The notes: generated by a model not told the origin, from the letters alone. DNA of 64,000 bases from Prostheceraeus crozeri (GCA_907163375.1 CAJQUW010007293.1:62001-126000), one strand, 5' to 3'. Positions 21,420 to 31,802 are shown, counted from the first letter of the stretch. Made by a program: numbers and translations.

Positions 21420-21691
21420 AGAGATACTAGTTCATTTCCATTATTGTTAGATTTGTGAACTTTAATTTGATTTTGTCTAATTTCTTTATTCTATTTACAG
21501 AGTGTATTATTGTGCTTTTATAGTGACATTGCAGAAATCTCTATGCTCATGACCTTTCGAGAGTTTCATGTCTGAAATTTGCCTTCACTCTCGAGGTTCC
21601 AGTAGTCAAACAGTTATTTGTGTCAAAATCGTCAATTTTGTGAATTTTTAATGATTCTGTATATAAGGCTTGTAACAGTTTTCTTTTAGCT

Positions 21692-21737
21692 TTCCGCTGA
21701 CGAAGGAGACTAAACTTGCTCTGAAACGCGTACGGAA
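21692..21737 (+). ncRNA. Hammerhead ribozyme motif, type I, PLE I end
   Basis: Helix I TTCCG/CGGAA (5 bp, flush with the core), core CTGACGA, helix II AG(G)AG/CTCT with one bulge, core GAAA, palindromic ACGCGT as helix III, cleavage triplet GTA. It lies downstream of the GIY-YIG piece in the same orientation. PLE hammerheads are known to have very short or palindromic helix III and to act as dimers. Confidence 0.72.
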
Positions 21738-21967
21738 CTCAGATTTTTTGATTTTCACAAAATATTGTATTACATTATTATATTATATATAATTATATAT
21801 TATACATATTATATTATCATATTTATTATTTTATACAACCTATAAACTTATTTCAGTTAATAAACTTAAATTTAAATGCAATGAAATATAACTTTTAACA
21901 TCTTACAACTTGCAGTATTTTCAACATCTTCTATATTCAATTTTTGTGATTTGCTTTTACAACATCA

Positions 21968-22225
21968 GGATTTGATGATTACCGAGCACAACTCGTCAGC
22001 CGACTTCGTCAACGACTTCGTTTCCCGTTCAACCACAAAAAAACAATGGAAAATCATCCAAGAGTAAAGATCATTAAAAATGCGAAGACAAGAAGTGCGA
22101 GTGATGGGAATCTGTCATCGAAGGAACATCATATACAAGATCAATGGAGAAGAAAAACCATTCAATATCAAAGACAAAATGAAAGCATGAAGGAGGGTAC
22201 GTTCTACAATGCCAAGGATGTATAG
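21968..22225 (+). other. Possible isolated exon or element remnant
   Basis: An open frame follows a candidate acceptor (ACAACATCAG) and reads FDDYRAQLVSRLRQRLRF, then a basic, serine-rich stretch, ending at a TAG. There is no ATG at the start and no recognised family. It could be a terminal exon of a host gene or chance. Confidence 0.2.
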
Positions 22226-23056
22226 AGAGTACAAATATTGGTCAGACTGGGACCATTCAAAGAGAAAATGTGACTACATATATAAATGCGGAGGCATCAA
22301 ATGAAAAACTGTAATTGATCATCTATTTCCATGTGCAATTTGTTGCATTTTATTCTATGAGTGTTGACTAAAATTTCAGGCAGAACCGGAACTAAAACCA
22401 GTGAGAACTTTTCGTGCTGTCAAGTGGTTAATAATTATAATACAATAGTGGATGATCTTCGAATTAATCAGATGAATTTCAGATATGATGATCTTGAAAA
22501 ATATTTCTCATTAACCTGTTTTCGAAATTTCTACACTTTCGTTATCACCAAGGTGCTTGATACACTTCCTTTAGTTATCGCATACTTTGTAGAATTTGAA
22601 ATCCTGAATGGCTATGAATTCTTCATTCTCCACTGTTCAGTATTTCATGAATATTGATGTGCAGCATATTTTCGTTTCCAATTGAAATAATAATCTTCCA
22701 ATATCGATGGAAATCCATTTTTATTAGAAAAGTGGTGGAATTTGCTATGTCTCGATCTTTAAATTAAATACTCAATAAAAAGGACAATGCTTTGAAGGTG
22801 TAGGCTATGTATAGGTATGTTGACAGATGCGCGGGTATGCATTTATTCATACACATCTTTAACATTGTTCCATTCCTGACAAAAATATCAATTTTTAGGC
22901 ATAATGCTATAAATAATAATAATATTATGATATCATATATTATATTATATAATAATAATGATATATATAGTAAATGAAAAGATTCTTTACATCAGGTGTA
23001 TAGTGCTCAATATTGAAAGAGCTACGTAGATAGTGAAATCAGAACAATATTTATTG
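22226..23056. other. Non-coding AT-rich stretch
   Basis: No supported gene. Short TATTAT runs around 22915-22975. The open frame at 22361-22657 has no motif. Confidence 0.4.
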
Positions 23057-23112
23057 CATGTAACTCGAAGTTTCACGGATTTTAATAAGATTACAACCGA
23101 TCATCAGATATC
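23057..23112 (-). ncRNA. Hammerhead ribozyme motif, minus strand
   Basis: Core CTGATGA (complement of 23101-23107) and GAAA (complement of 23071-23074). Helix II is closed by CGG/CCG after a T-T mismatch. Helix III is a true 3-bp hairpin ACT-TCG-AGT, followed by a T at the cleavage position. Helix I is weak, with a mismatch at the second pair. Orientation agrees with the neighbouring GIY-YIG piece. Confidence 0.6.
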
Positions 23113-23523
23113 ATATTTCTCCGATGCCTACATGTGGAAATTATTTCAATTTTTTGTTGATCAATGTCTCAGATTTTGCTACAGCGATATGATATTTTTT
23201 AGCTAGACACAAATTGCAATGTCAATTCCCACTTTTAGATGGTCTACATTTCTCCATGATTTTCCACTTGATGTTAAACTGTTTGTTTCCTTCTTTCAAT
23301 TTCCATATATAATTTGACAGTGATGTTTCATGTTTGTACTTCTCGCTGTTCTTCCTTTAAAATTACCTTCACACAAGCCAAAATATGCTTTTTCTGAATT
23401 TCCTGACCCTACTATGACTTTGTATACCACGCATCTTAGTTTAAAATTTGTTTGCAAAGTGCACTGATCTTTACTTCTGCCTTTACTTTTCTGCTCTTTA
23501 CTTTTCTTTTTGATGAGCAACAT
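23057..23523 (-). mobile_element. Penelope-like remnant with GIY-YIG piece, minus strand
   Basis: The - strand frame 23523-23296 reads CVVYKVIVGSGNSEKAYFGL, then EGNFKGRTARSTNMKHH. It resembles the GIY-YIG endonuclease variant with vYka ... kaYiGl ... FK.R..nH. About 180 bases further along the same strand is a hammerhead motif, as expected at a PLE 3' end. Confidence 0.6.
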
Positions 23524-23779
23524 CAGTCAATTATAAAAAGTCACAAATCCAAAATTTTGAATAAGTCGAAAGTCGATAAAAATGAACAAACCAAAAAACG
23601 GAATCAAACTTTTAAACGATAAAAAGAAACAAACCAATCAGCAAATAATTGCTATCAAATTTCAGAACAAACAATAACCGAGGGAAGTCAACGAAAGTGT
23701 AATTGTATTCAAGTTTATGTATTAATTTTTATTTAGAATTTTTTCAAATCTCTTGATGATAATAATTTACTGTTGAATA

Positions 23780-24340
23780 TTAAAATGAAAAGTGTTTGCC
23801 ATTTTTGGAGACCACTGCTTGCATAGATCAGGACCAGTTTCCACACCCGCTATTCTTTTAAAAACACGAATATGTATGTACATACAAAATACGAAAGTAT
23901 GTACATCCCTAGTCACGGTTCTGGCTCCTTTTACCTACAAAATGGCTGCCTTCCGCGCCTTGTTTTACAGAGCATTTCGCATCTGCTTGCACAAGTTTCT
24001 ATATGAGCAGGCAACCAAAGAGATTCTAAACTTCAGTTGTTTGAATGGTACTCTCGTACGCTGAGAGTGTAATACTAAAACTCAAGGACAAGTTGAACGA
24101 AAAATTACTGTCCAATGGACACAGTGATCGATGTGAAATAAAGTTTGTAAATTGGAGCATTCCTTTTATATTTAAGGGCGTCAACGAGTTAAAGAATCGG
24201 ATTTATTTCATCAACAAAGCTTTACCAGAGAATATTAAAATTAGATTGATTTTTAAGACTTCCAAAACTCTTCATATGTGTCAGAATGTGGACACTATCT
24301 CGAGTGAGCTGAAGTCTAGAATCGTTTACTGATTATAAAG
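23780..24340 (+). mobile_element. Penelope-like remnant, post-RT region
   Basis: PFTYKMAAFRALFYRAFRIC parallels HKIAAIRSLFYRATRIS of PLE I, and the following frame, through ELKNRIYFINKALPENIKIR, corresponds to the spacer that in PLE I precedes the endonuclease. No GIY-YIG core or hammerhead motif is seen. At least one frame change separates the two halves near 24060. Confidence 0.55.
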
Positions 24341-24866
24341 AGCATTAAATACCTTTGTCTTCATAAGATGCTTCTATGAATGGAATGTCTCTATTTGTCT
24401 ATACCCAATATCTAAGTCACACGTCCGTGCCGCAAACTCGGTGTCGTTTTGTCTTAACATTCATTGTATTAGTTAATTCTTGAAGATAATTTTCATGAGT
24501 TTGTTATGAACAATTTTAGCCACTGTTTAGTTGTTAAACTTGCAATCATGCATCCATGTATTCTATTTCTTTTTACTCAATAACCAAGTCGTCGAGTCGG
24601 TGTTGTATTGTCTCAACGTTGTATTAGTTCATCCTGTGAGGGTAATTTTTATGAATTTGTTGCGAACAATTTTTGCCAATTTTCAGTTGTTTATCTGTCA
24701 ATCATCCACCTATGGAGTCAATTTCTTTTTTAATCATTAAAGTCTCGATCATTAGCAAGTTTGCATTTCAAAATGACGATAAAGAGCATTGAAATACCTT
24801 TGTCTTTATAAGATGCTTTTGAATTAAATAAAATTACCATCACCATTATCATCACCATCACCATCC
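24338..24866 (+). repeat. Two diverged tandem copies and a CAT-rich microsatellite tail
   Basis: AAAGAGCATT..AATACCTTTG at 24338 recurs at 24782, and a block around CGGTGT(C/T)GT..TTGTCT at 24441 recurs at 24598, with unit spacing near 160 bases. It closes with an ACCATCACCATT tail at 24838-24866. It looks like the 3' untranslated end of a retroelement, plausibly of the preceding remnant. Confidence 0.5.
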
Positions 24867-25690
24867 CGAATAAATAATTATAGGTATAAGACTTCATGCA
24901 TGCGTGATGTATGGAGAATAATTTTCCATCATGGTTTTATCATAGCTATTTACATGATCTGTGCGAATGTCTTTGTCGTCATCAATATTGTAAACGCATA
25001 TTCATAAATTTGCATGTGCAAATTGAAAATACTCAGAATTGATTTTAGTGTAATCATGTTTATTTTTACAAAGTTAATGTAATAGATTTTTGTTCGATCT
25101 TATGGTTCGTGTATCTGTCATTTAATGTGGTATTTCGTACAGATTAAAAATGATTTATAAGTTGATCAACTTTAGGCAAATACGTATTGGGACCGGACTT
25201 TCAAGCTATCAAGTAAATTTGACGTCTTTTGGGTTCGCATGTCTGTAGTACACATTTGTACCTTAAACGACATACGGACTCTCGAGACCCTAAAGGTCCG
25301 CATATAGTAACTTTTTCAACCTTAGCATTCGGACCTTCTAGGTCATACGTTTGGACCCTAAAACTGCGGGTCCATATAGTAACTTTTTCAACCCTACAAA
25401 CGAACCTTTTTCGGACCAACATACGGACCAATAGCGTTAACAGTGTAGTATACGCCATTTAGCCACTCGGATTAATGAATATGTCAGTGGAAAACCTCTA
25501 CCCACTGAGATATCTATGCATATGCACCGAACCTTGAGAGAGAGCTTCTCACTATTTGGCAGATCGAGATTTCCAAAAATCCAGGAAATTATTTTGATTA
25601 GAGATAACTTTGACGCCCTTTCTAATGAAAAGAGTGGCTCTGACCGACTCCGTCTGAATTTGTAAATTCGTATATAACTGTGTGGTGTGA
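24867..25690. other. Non-coding stretch with a short duplicated block
   Basis: A block containing CATATAGTAACTTTTTCAACC occurs twice at 25292-25312 and 25372-25392, each preceded by GACCCTAAA, giving an 80-bp tandem repeat. No gene is supported. Confidence 0.45.
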
Positions 25691-25694
25691 TGTG

Positions 25695-26644
25695 CAGTGG
25701 CGGCCCGTCCATATGGGCGCCTGGGGAGCAGCCCTCCATTAAAAATTAGTTACATCAAAGAAAATTTACACAGAACATTGCGCTGAAACGCAACTGATCT
25801 GATAGACTGAATTGAATTATCAATGGTTCAACCTGTACTGCTAAACACATTCGAAGCGTGGTTCAGTGACTCTTTCAGACGTCACTCTCCCTCTCTTCTA
25901 CCGGATGGGGCGCACAGTCTGTGCGCCTTGATTCATACATGTTTTGCTGATCATACATCTGCATACATCGAAGATTTTTAGCAGCTTCGCACACGTAAAC
26001 AATGCATGGATGGGGCGCTCTCAAAAAGTCCCTCTGCCTCGCTTTCGTACATTCTCATTAGGTAGCGCCGCGCGTGCGTTGGGAAGTCAGATTCTGGTCA
26101 AACTCATGTTATTCTGATGCATGTATGCAAAACCTTGGACTGGCGAAGCACTTTCAATCATAACTGTGTCTCACTGTGTCGACTGAAAATGAATCAGATT
26201 GCATATCTTTTAAGAAAGCCCTTTTCTCAACATTCCCTACAAGAAAAAATTGAAATTAGAAATCTCGGTCCGCCAAGGCCACGACTCAACGGCAGCCAAG
26301 CTCACGTTTCAAGCGACAGAGGACGAAACTACAGGAGAAATTTTAATACAGAATGGTATTCGCGATGTGAATGGCTTTGTGGATCAGATGAACTGGAAGC
26401 TGTATTTTGTTTTCCTTGTGTGCTATTTGGTGGTGATCATCGTTGGACTTTACATCTTCCGAAAATAATGTCATTATGAAGGACCACAGTAGTATATTTG
26501 CAGTGAGGCTTATCATGTCATTGTCATAAACAGGCATTTACATAGGCGTACATGAAATATAGCAGAGACCGTAGTAGATGATGGGCTAATATGAAGACGT
26601 TTGGATTGCGCCCCACATGAACAGGACTGCACGAGCCGCCACTG
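25695..26644 (+). mobile_element. Non-autonomous hAT element, copy 2
   Basis: Same ends as copy 1, with the 8-bp duplication GTGATGTG on both sides (25687-25694, 26645-26652). Nearly identical to copies 1 and 3, differing by point changes and small indels; it contains an uninterrupted zinc-finger frame. Confidence 0.93.
26189..26479 (+). CDS. TTF-type zinc-finger fragment retained in the hAT element
   Basis: A 96-residue frame: MNQIAYLLRKPFSQHSL, then RNLGPPRPRL, NFNTEWYSRCEWL and AVFCFPCVLFGGDHRWT. The tryptophan-rich lead and the CFPC pair are the N-terminal TTF/ZMYM1-like finger of many hAT transposases, where it binds transposon ends. The catalytic domain is absent, ending at TLHLPKIMSL, so this is an internal-deletion derivative. 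A truncated DNA-binding product is conceivable but unproven. Confidence 0.6.
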   Translation: MNQIAYLLRKPFSQHSLQEKIEIRNLGPPRPRLNGSQAHVSSDRGRNYRRNFNTEWYSRCEWLCGSDELEAVFCFPCVLFGGDHRWTLHLPKIMSL

Positions 26645-26796
26645 GTGATGTGATTACCTTTTGCTTCTTGTCGCTGAGGATAATATTTTACATATTACAT
26701 ATCGAAACATGTCTGGAACACAGTGCTGAAATCACAGACTAGGTTTTCAATTTATATATATATATAAATGAAAGGCGATGAAACCAAAAACACGTC

Positions 26797-26848
26797 TTTG
26801 CGTAACCGGTTTCTGTGGTTTATTGGTTACCACTTCATCAGACGCAAA
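26797..26848 (-). ncRNA. Hammerhead ribozyme motif, type I, well-formed
   Basis: On the - strand: helix I TTTGCGT/ACGCAAA (7 perfect pairs flush with the core), CTGATGA, helix II GTGGT/ACCAC closed by an A-A mismatch, GAAA, palindromic helix III ACCGGT, triplet GTT. It sits just outside the 5' end of PLE II in inverted orientation, as expected if a reversed terminal piece flanks the element. Confidence 0.78.
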
Positions 26849-27145
26849 TGAATGAAAGAAAATGAGCTCATAGGCAGTTTAAGGAAGGTTTGAATTTCAA
26901 TATGAAATATCTCTCTTTTTTTGCCTCCCTTTCTACTCTATGAGCTCTGTCTGACAATTGAAATGTAGGCGCAGCTTCAAACTTGATTTCTTGATTTCGG
27001 CAACACTCTCTGATGTGCTTGCTAACATACAACATAGAGATATTCGGATTGTTTATGTGTTGAATATGAAACTATGTGTAAATAGTATATACATGTATAT
27101 ATGTTATTTATTTATTATTATATATATTAACATATATGTATATAT

Positions 27146-27646
27146 ATGTTAATAGAAACTATGCATTCTCGAGTGATGGAGGTATACCCCAATAATGGCA
27201 ACAACATTAACAAGTCTTGGCTGAGATATTTAGATGATTGCTGGCTGATTTGGAAAGCCGATTATGGTAGTCATGAACCTTTTCTTGAAATCCTAGATGA
27301 TCTTCATTCAGCAATCAAATTTACTGACGAACAGAGTGCAACTCATTTAAATTTCCTAGACGTTCTTGTCTACACTGATCCTAATGGTGGGAATATTCAC
27401 ACGGATTTATATCGGAAACCAACAGACACTATGAATTACGTACCATTTAATTCAGCCCATCCCCGCCACATTTTGAAAAACATCCCATACAACCTAGCGA
27501 GACGAATCAGGATGATTGTATCAGATGAAAACCAACGTCTATTGCGGTACAAGGAACTAAGGTCGCGATTATTACAATTGAAATACCCCTGCACATTAAT
27601 TGACAATGCAATTGCAAAAGCTGAAATGGACAGAAAAAAGAAATAA
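27146..27646 (+). pseudogene. PLE II reverse transcriptase, C-terminal half
   Basis: KSWLRYLDDCWLIWKADYG holds the catalytic YLDD box. It is followed by LHSAIKFTDEQ, LNFLDVLVY, LYRKPTDTMNYVPFNS, HPRHILKNIPYNLARRIRMI and a helical thumb. These are textbook PLE RT blocks. The fingers and first palm motifs are absent from this copy. Confidence 0.85.
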
Positions 27647-27748
27647 AAGCTGGGAGTAATAATAAAATGTTTCCATTTATACAAACATATACGTAACAAG
27701 AATAATCCAGACATTTTTTCCAAAGTAATTAAACCTATAACGAACACT

Positions 27749-28219
27749 TTGAATCTTTTGCTTCCCTTTAAGCGATGTACATTTAGACCAACATATCGCC
27801 AACCTCGATCAATTCTGGCAATGGTTTCAAAAAACAATCGCAGAACCGTTTTTGGCATCCAACGATGTGGTGAGAAGCTATGCAAGTGCTGTGATACCAT
27901 CATGACGGGGAAATCTGTAGAATTCAGATCTGCGACTCAAATAAGAACTTTTACAGTCCAACACAACTTCAATTGCTTGTCATCAAATTTAATCTATAAA
28001 TTACAGTGTTGTGCCTGTAACAAATGTTGTGTGAGTCAGACTGGGGATACTTTGCGCCATCGGATGACCATTCATAGACAGCAGATATTTAACAGCACCT
28101 ACACAGTCCTTAAAGTGAGCAAGCACATTTCTATGTGTGGCAAAGGATTTTCAGTTGCAACGTTTTATCAATTGCCTCCAGGCCAAAGAAACTGTGTTCA
28201 TAAAGATATTTCAGCTTGA
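27749..28219 (+). pseudogene. PLE II GIY-YIG-type endonuclease region
   Basis: KLCKCCDTI and a later CCACNKCC form the cysteine-rich lead typical of PLE endonucleases. The catalytic block reads LIYKLQCCACNKCCVSQTGD followed by TLRHRMTIHRQQI. The usual YIG tyrosine/glycine block is altered (CVSQTG), so activity is doubtful. Confidence 0.7.
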
Positions 28220-28318
28220 GTTAGACAGTACAACTTTTGAACAGTACATTTTGTGTACATTTTAAATAGTACATTTTGAACTTAATTCTGTGTTATTTTC
28301 TGTAACTTTTCATTTAGT

Positions 28319-28356
28319 CGCCTTGACAAGCCGAGTATCGATGAAATCGATTGGCG
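28319..28356 (+). ncRNA. Decayed hammerhead motif at the 3' end of PLE II
   Basis: Helix I CGCC/GGCG, a TTGACAA core (two positions off CTGANGA), helix II CGA-GTA-TCG, GAAA, palindromic ATCGAT and a T at the cleavage position. The frame of pairing is intact but the core is mutated. Confidence 0.45.
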
Positions 28357-28402
28357 CAATAAACGATTTCATTTTGCAGTGAGGCTTCTAGTAGATGATG
28401 AT

Positions 28403-28405
<3 letters not shown>

Positions 28406-28471
<66 letters not shown>
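28406..28471. repeat. (TA)n microsatellite
   Basis: About 65 bases of alternating TA directly abutting the outer end of the inverted PLE III fragment. Confidence 0.95.
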
Positions 28472-28475
<4 letters not shown>

Positions 28476-29043
28476 GTTTGAATGCAAAAAACCAAACGAA
28501 TGAAACTTTCAAGAAAACTTGATTTTTCAGCACGAGCGCTTTCATGTATTGTGCATACAATCTTCAGGTGCATAAAAGTGACATCAAAATCTTTTTAAAA
28601 TTCATATCAGTACATACATAAAAAGTTCATAGAAATTCATGTTACTTGGCGTTCAGCTTGGGATGGAATAGGTCAATAAAATGTCTTTCTTTAGCTTTTC
28701 TAAAAAATATCTGTGGCATTATGCATCTTATAAAAAGGGAAGATGGTAAAACGCCCATGACTGCATTCATCTAAATGTTTACTTAAACTAATTTTACGGT
28801 ATTCAGGAATGTTAATTTGCTCCTTGTGGATTCTACAACGTTCTCTTATTGTGTTACCTGTTTCGCCAATATAAAACTCATTACAATTGGTACACGTAAT
28901 TACATAAATGACGTTTTGAGTCGAACAATTCATGTTATTTTTGATTTGAAATTGTTGATCATTGAAGTTGTATGTGTTGCCTTCTCTCAAATAATCACAT
29001 GTTCCACATCTTGCATCATTACATTTCTTTACGACGAAATCAC
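28472..29043 (-). repeat. Inverted 572-base terminal copy of PLE III
   Basis: Reverse complement of 31290-31863 with only scattered differences, including part of the GIY-YIG domain (VIYVITCTNCNEFYIGETGN) and the hammerhead end. The junction with the forward body at 29043-29058 contains a repeated TGCATGCACGAAA word. Confidence 0.9.
28530..28571 (-). ncRNA. Hammerhead ribozyme motif in the inverted PLE III end
   Basis: Helix I GCAC/GTGC flush with the core, CTGAAGA, helix II TGTAT/ATACA after a T-T mismatch, GAAA, palindromic AGCGCT, triplet CTC. This arm keeps the full four pairs of helix I. Confidence 0.65.
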
Positions 29044-29057
29044 ATGCACGAAATTGC

Positions 29058-29465
29058 ATGCACGAAAACAGCATGCAAAATCAATTTCAACCAAATTATA
29101 ATAGACGACAATACAACTATCAATATAATTCACGAAACTTCCTAAAGACAAATCCAAACAAACCAATTCGAAATTATCATGGCTCAACAAACAGAGATCA
29201 TCGATACCGACAAGGTGAATTCAATTATCAACATCAACGCTATTCTCGTCGATACCAACCTACACATGTATCTCAAACTTACATGTATCCACCTACTCGT
29301 TTGAACTCACGAAACCAGTATGATGCCGAACATGCAAGAAGTGAGAATCCTCAAAATCTTCATATTCAACACCCCCAAAATCATTTTTTAGGGGGAGGCA
29401 AGATGAATGCTGCGAGGAGAATACCTCAACAGAGAACAAAGAAACAAATGGAATACCTGATGTGA
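29058..29465 (+). CDS. Low-complexity N-terminal ORF of PLE III
   Basis: A 135-residue frame rich in Asn, Arg, Gln and Tyr (e.g. NYNRRQYNYQYNSRNF), with no recognisable fold. By position it is the N-terminal extension of a PLE polyprotein, perhaps binding RNA. Its first bases derive from the junction with the inverted copy, so the true start is uncertain. Confidence 0.45.
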   Translation: MHENSMQNQFQPNYNRRQYNYQYNSRNFLKTNPNKPIRNYHGSTNRDHRYRQGEFNYQHQRYSRRYQPTHVSQTYMYPPTRLNSRNQYDAEHARSENPQNLHIQHPQNHFLGGGKMNAARRIPQQRTKKQMEYLM

Positions 29466-29469
29466 AGCC

Positions 29470-30980
29470 AAAAATTATTAATCTATCTCATCGACCATTG
29501 AATGATGCAGAAATCACACTATTATCCAAAGGTCTCAAATTTGCCCCTACTCCACGAGAAAATAATTGTGAACTTTCAACAGATATCAAAACTTACACCA
29601 GGCGTTTTAAGACTATCTGAATTTTTTCATGAAACTGTGACAAACGACATTAACTTGATCAAAATCAGTCTAATTTTTAATCCTCCAAGAGGGAGAAACC
29701 ACTTGTTGGATACATTATGTGATACATTGGAATGTGTTGATCTGAACAATGGGAAAAAGAAAATAAAAGGAAATATATGCATCAAAGAAAAAAATGCATT
29801 ACGCAGCCTATCGTCTGATGAAAGCATCATTATCAAAGAAGCCGACAAGGGAGGAGCCGTAGTTGTTAGGACAAAAAGTTTTATGAAATGCATATCAAAA
29901 ATATGCTAAGTGATTCAAACTTCTATTCACAAGTCAATGAAGATGCCGATAGAAAAACAATGATAAAGATAAAAAAGTTAATCAAAGACCCAATATCACA
30001 AACTCTTACTACGAAAGAAAAGGACTACTTAACTAAATCGAAAGTAAAGAAAGTAATTTCTACGGTCTACCTAAAATCCATAAATCCTCATCGATCAGAA
30101 ACTCAATCAATGAACAAAAGTCCGAGTATATACAAAACGTCAGCCCTCATGATTTGACTTTTCGACCAATTGTTGGTGGTCCTAATTGTCCGACACAACG
30201 CTTGAGTAGATTATTGGACATATTGTTGAAACCCTTATGTCAATTCGTAGAAAGCTTCGTGAAAGATGACTTAGACTTCCTAACATTCTTACCAGACTCC
30301 ATTGATGAAAATGCCAAGCTGGTTACCTTCGATGTAGTGAGCTTATACACCAATATTCCTCATGACTTAGGCATAGAATCAATTAAATATTGGACATCTC
30401 TACATTCGAACGTTATCAATGAACGTTTTCAACAAGAATTTATCATTGAAAGTTTAAAGTTGGTACTAACAAACAACAATTTCTCCTTTGGAAATGACTT
30501 TTATGCGCAAGTAAAAGGTACAGCAATGGGTACAGTTGTTGCCCAACCTATGCAACCCTTACCCTTGCTTACTTAGAAATTCAACTATATGACAAAATAA
30601 GAAACTTGTGGGGTGAAGAAGATTGTGAGTATGTGAAGAAAAACTGGAAAAGGTATCTCGATGATTGCTTCATCATCTGGGTTTTTGACAATGAAAAATT
30701 GAGAATCTTTAATCAAATACTTAATCAACTGAACTGCAATTTACAATTTACAATGGAAACGAACGAAGAACAAATCTCTTTTTTGGATATTTTGATAATG
30801 AAGAAAAATGACAAAGTTGTGACAGATGTTTTTTATAAAACTACAGACACTCAACAATACCTCCATTTCAACTCCAATCATCCCAGGCATACCAAAAGAG
30901 CCATCCCATATAACCTTGCCAGAAGAATCTGCACTATTGTGAATGATGAATCTCGAAAAGAGTCCCGTCTTTCAGAATGA
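29470..30980 (+). pseudogene. PLE III reverse transcriptase region
   Basis: Blocks in order: LLSKGLKFAPTP (PLE N-terminal signature), IIIKEADKGGAVVV, TFRPIVGGPNCPTQRLSRLL, KLVTFDVVSLYTNIPHDLGI (first catalytic Asp), FYAQVKGTAMGTVVA, KRYLDDCFIIW (catalytic DD), ISFLDILI and NSNHPRHTKRAIPYNLARRI. All RT motifs are represented, but across several frames. Confidence 0.85.
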
Positions 30981-31690
30981 AAACGTTTCTTCAAAAACAA
31001 GCATATCCTGACGAACTTATCTCAGATGGTATTAAGCGAGCTAAAGAATTAAACAGAACTGAACTTCTAAACGCGAATTCGAAAAGTAACAATGCACTTG
31101 CCATACCCTTTATATCTACACACAAACCTAGAAACACAAACATATACCCAATGATTAATTCTATTAATATAACTTTGAAAAGTGATCAACAAACTAAATA
31201 TATATTTGAAAGCAAAAAATTCATTAATAGCAAGCGACAACCATCGAATTTAAAACGCATATTGTGTAGATCAAAATTTTGTATAGATAGTGATTTCGTC
31301 GTAAAGAAATGTAATGATGCAAGATGTGGAACATGTGATTATTTGAGAGAAGGCAACACATACAACTTCAATGATCAACAATTTCAAATCAAAAATAACA
31401 TGAATTGTTCGACTCAAAACGTCATTTATGTAATTACGTGTACCAATTGTAATGAGTTTTATATTGGCGAAACAGGTAACACAATAAGAGAACGTTGTAG
31501 ACTCCACAAGGAGCAAATTAACATTCCTGAATACCGTAAAATTAGTTTAAGTAAACATTTAGATGAATGCAGTCATGGGCGTTTTACCATCTTCCCTTTT
31601 TATAAGATGCATAATGCCACAGATATTTTTAGAAAAGCTAAAGAAAGACATTTTATTGACCTATTCCATCCCAAGCTGAACGTCAAGTAA
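30977..31690 (+). CDS. PLE III GIY-YIG endonuclease region
   Basis: A 237-residue frame. After a linker comes CNDARCGTCDYLREG (CxxC knuckle), VIYVITCTNCNEFYIGETGN (GIY-YIG core) and TIRERCRLHKEQI with the Arg/His helix, then SLSKHLDECSHG and a C-terminal ERHFIDLFHPKLN. These are all the elements of a canonical PLE endonuclease, which supplies the nick for target-primed reverse transcription. Confidence 0.82.
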   Translation: MKTFLQKQAYPDELISDGIKRAKELNRTELLNANSKSNNALAIPFISTHKPRNTNIYPMINSINITLKSDQQTKYIFESKKFINSKRQPSNLKRILCRSKFCIDSDFVVKKCNDARCGTCDYLREGNTYNFNDQQFQIKNNMNCSTQNVIYVITCTNCNEFYIGETGNTIRERCRLHKEQINIPEYRKISLSKHLDECSHGRFTIFPFYKMHNATDIFRKAKERHFIDLFHPKLNVK

Positions 31691-31760
31691 CATGAATTTC
31701 TATGAACTTTTTATGTATGTACTGATATGAATTTTAAAAAGATTTTGATGTCACTTTTAT

Positions 31761-31802
31761 GCACCTGAAGATTGTATGCACAATACATGAAAGCGCTCTT
31801 GC
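31761..31802 (+). ncRNA. Hammerhead ribozyme motif at the 3' end of PLE III
   Basis: Same design as the inverted end: CTGAAGA, TGTAT/ATACA, GAAA, AGCGCT, triplet CTC. One base difference next to the cleavage site leaves helix I with three of four pairs. Confidence 0.62.

Larger units (their letters stand above)
20690..21740 (+). mobile_element. Penelope-like retroelement remnant (PLE I), 3' part
   Basis: Decayed coding text near 20700-20850 (TYIPNEAYAPWNHKIAAIRS, then FYRA) matches the segment downstream of the PLE reverse transcriptase. A GIY-YIG endonuclease piece follows at 21174-21419 and a hammerhead motif at 21692-21737. The reverse transcriptase itself is missing, so the copy is 5'-truncated, and several stops interrupt the rest. 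Confidence 0.72.
26850..28360 (+). mobile_element. Penelope-like retroelement PLE II, 5'-truncated
   Basis: It contains the second half of a reverse transcriptase (27146-27646), a linker and a GIY-YIG-type domain (27749-28219), and a decayed hammerhead at 28319-28356. It is bounded on the left by an inverted hammerhead and a TA run. RT motifs before the YLDD box are missing. One or two breaks separate the parts. Confidence 0.8.

Noticed and set aside
28388-28573. Open frame of repeated Tyr-Ile (and similar frames at 31810-32379)
   Set aside because: Translation of TA microsatellites.
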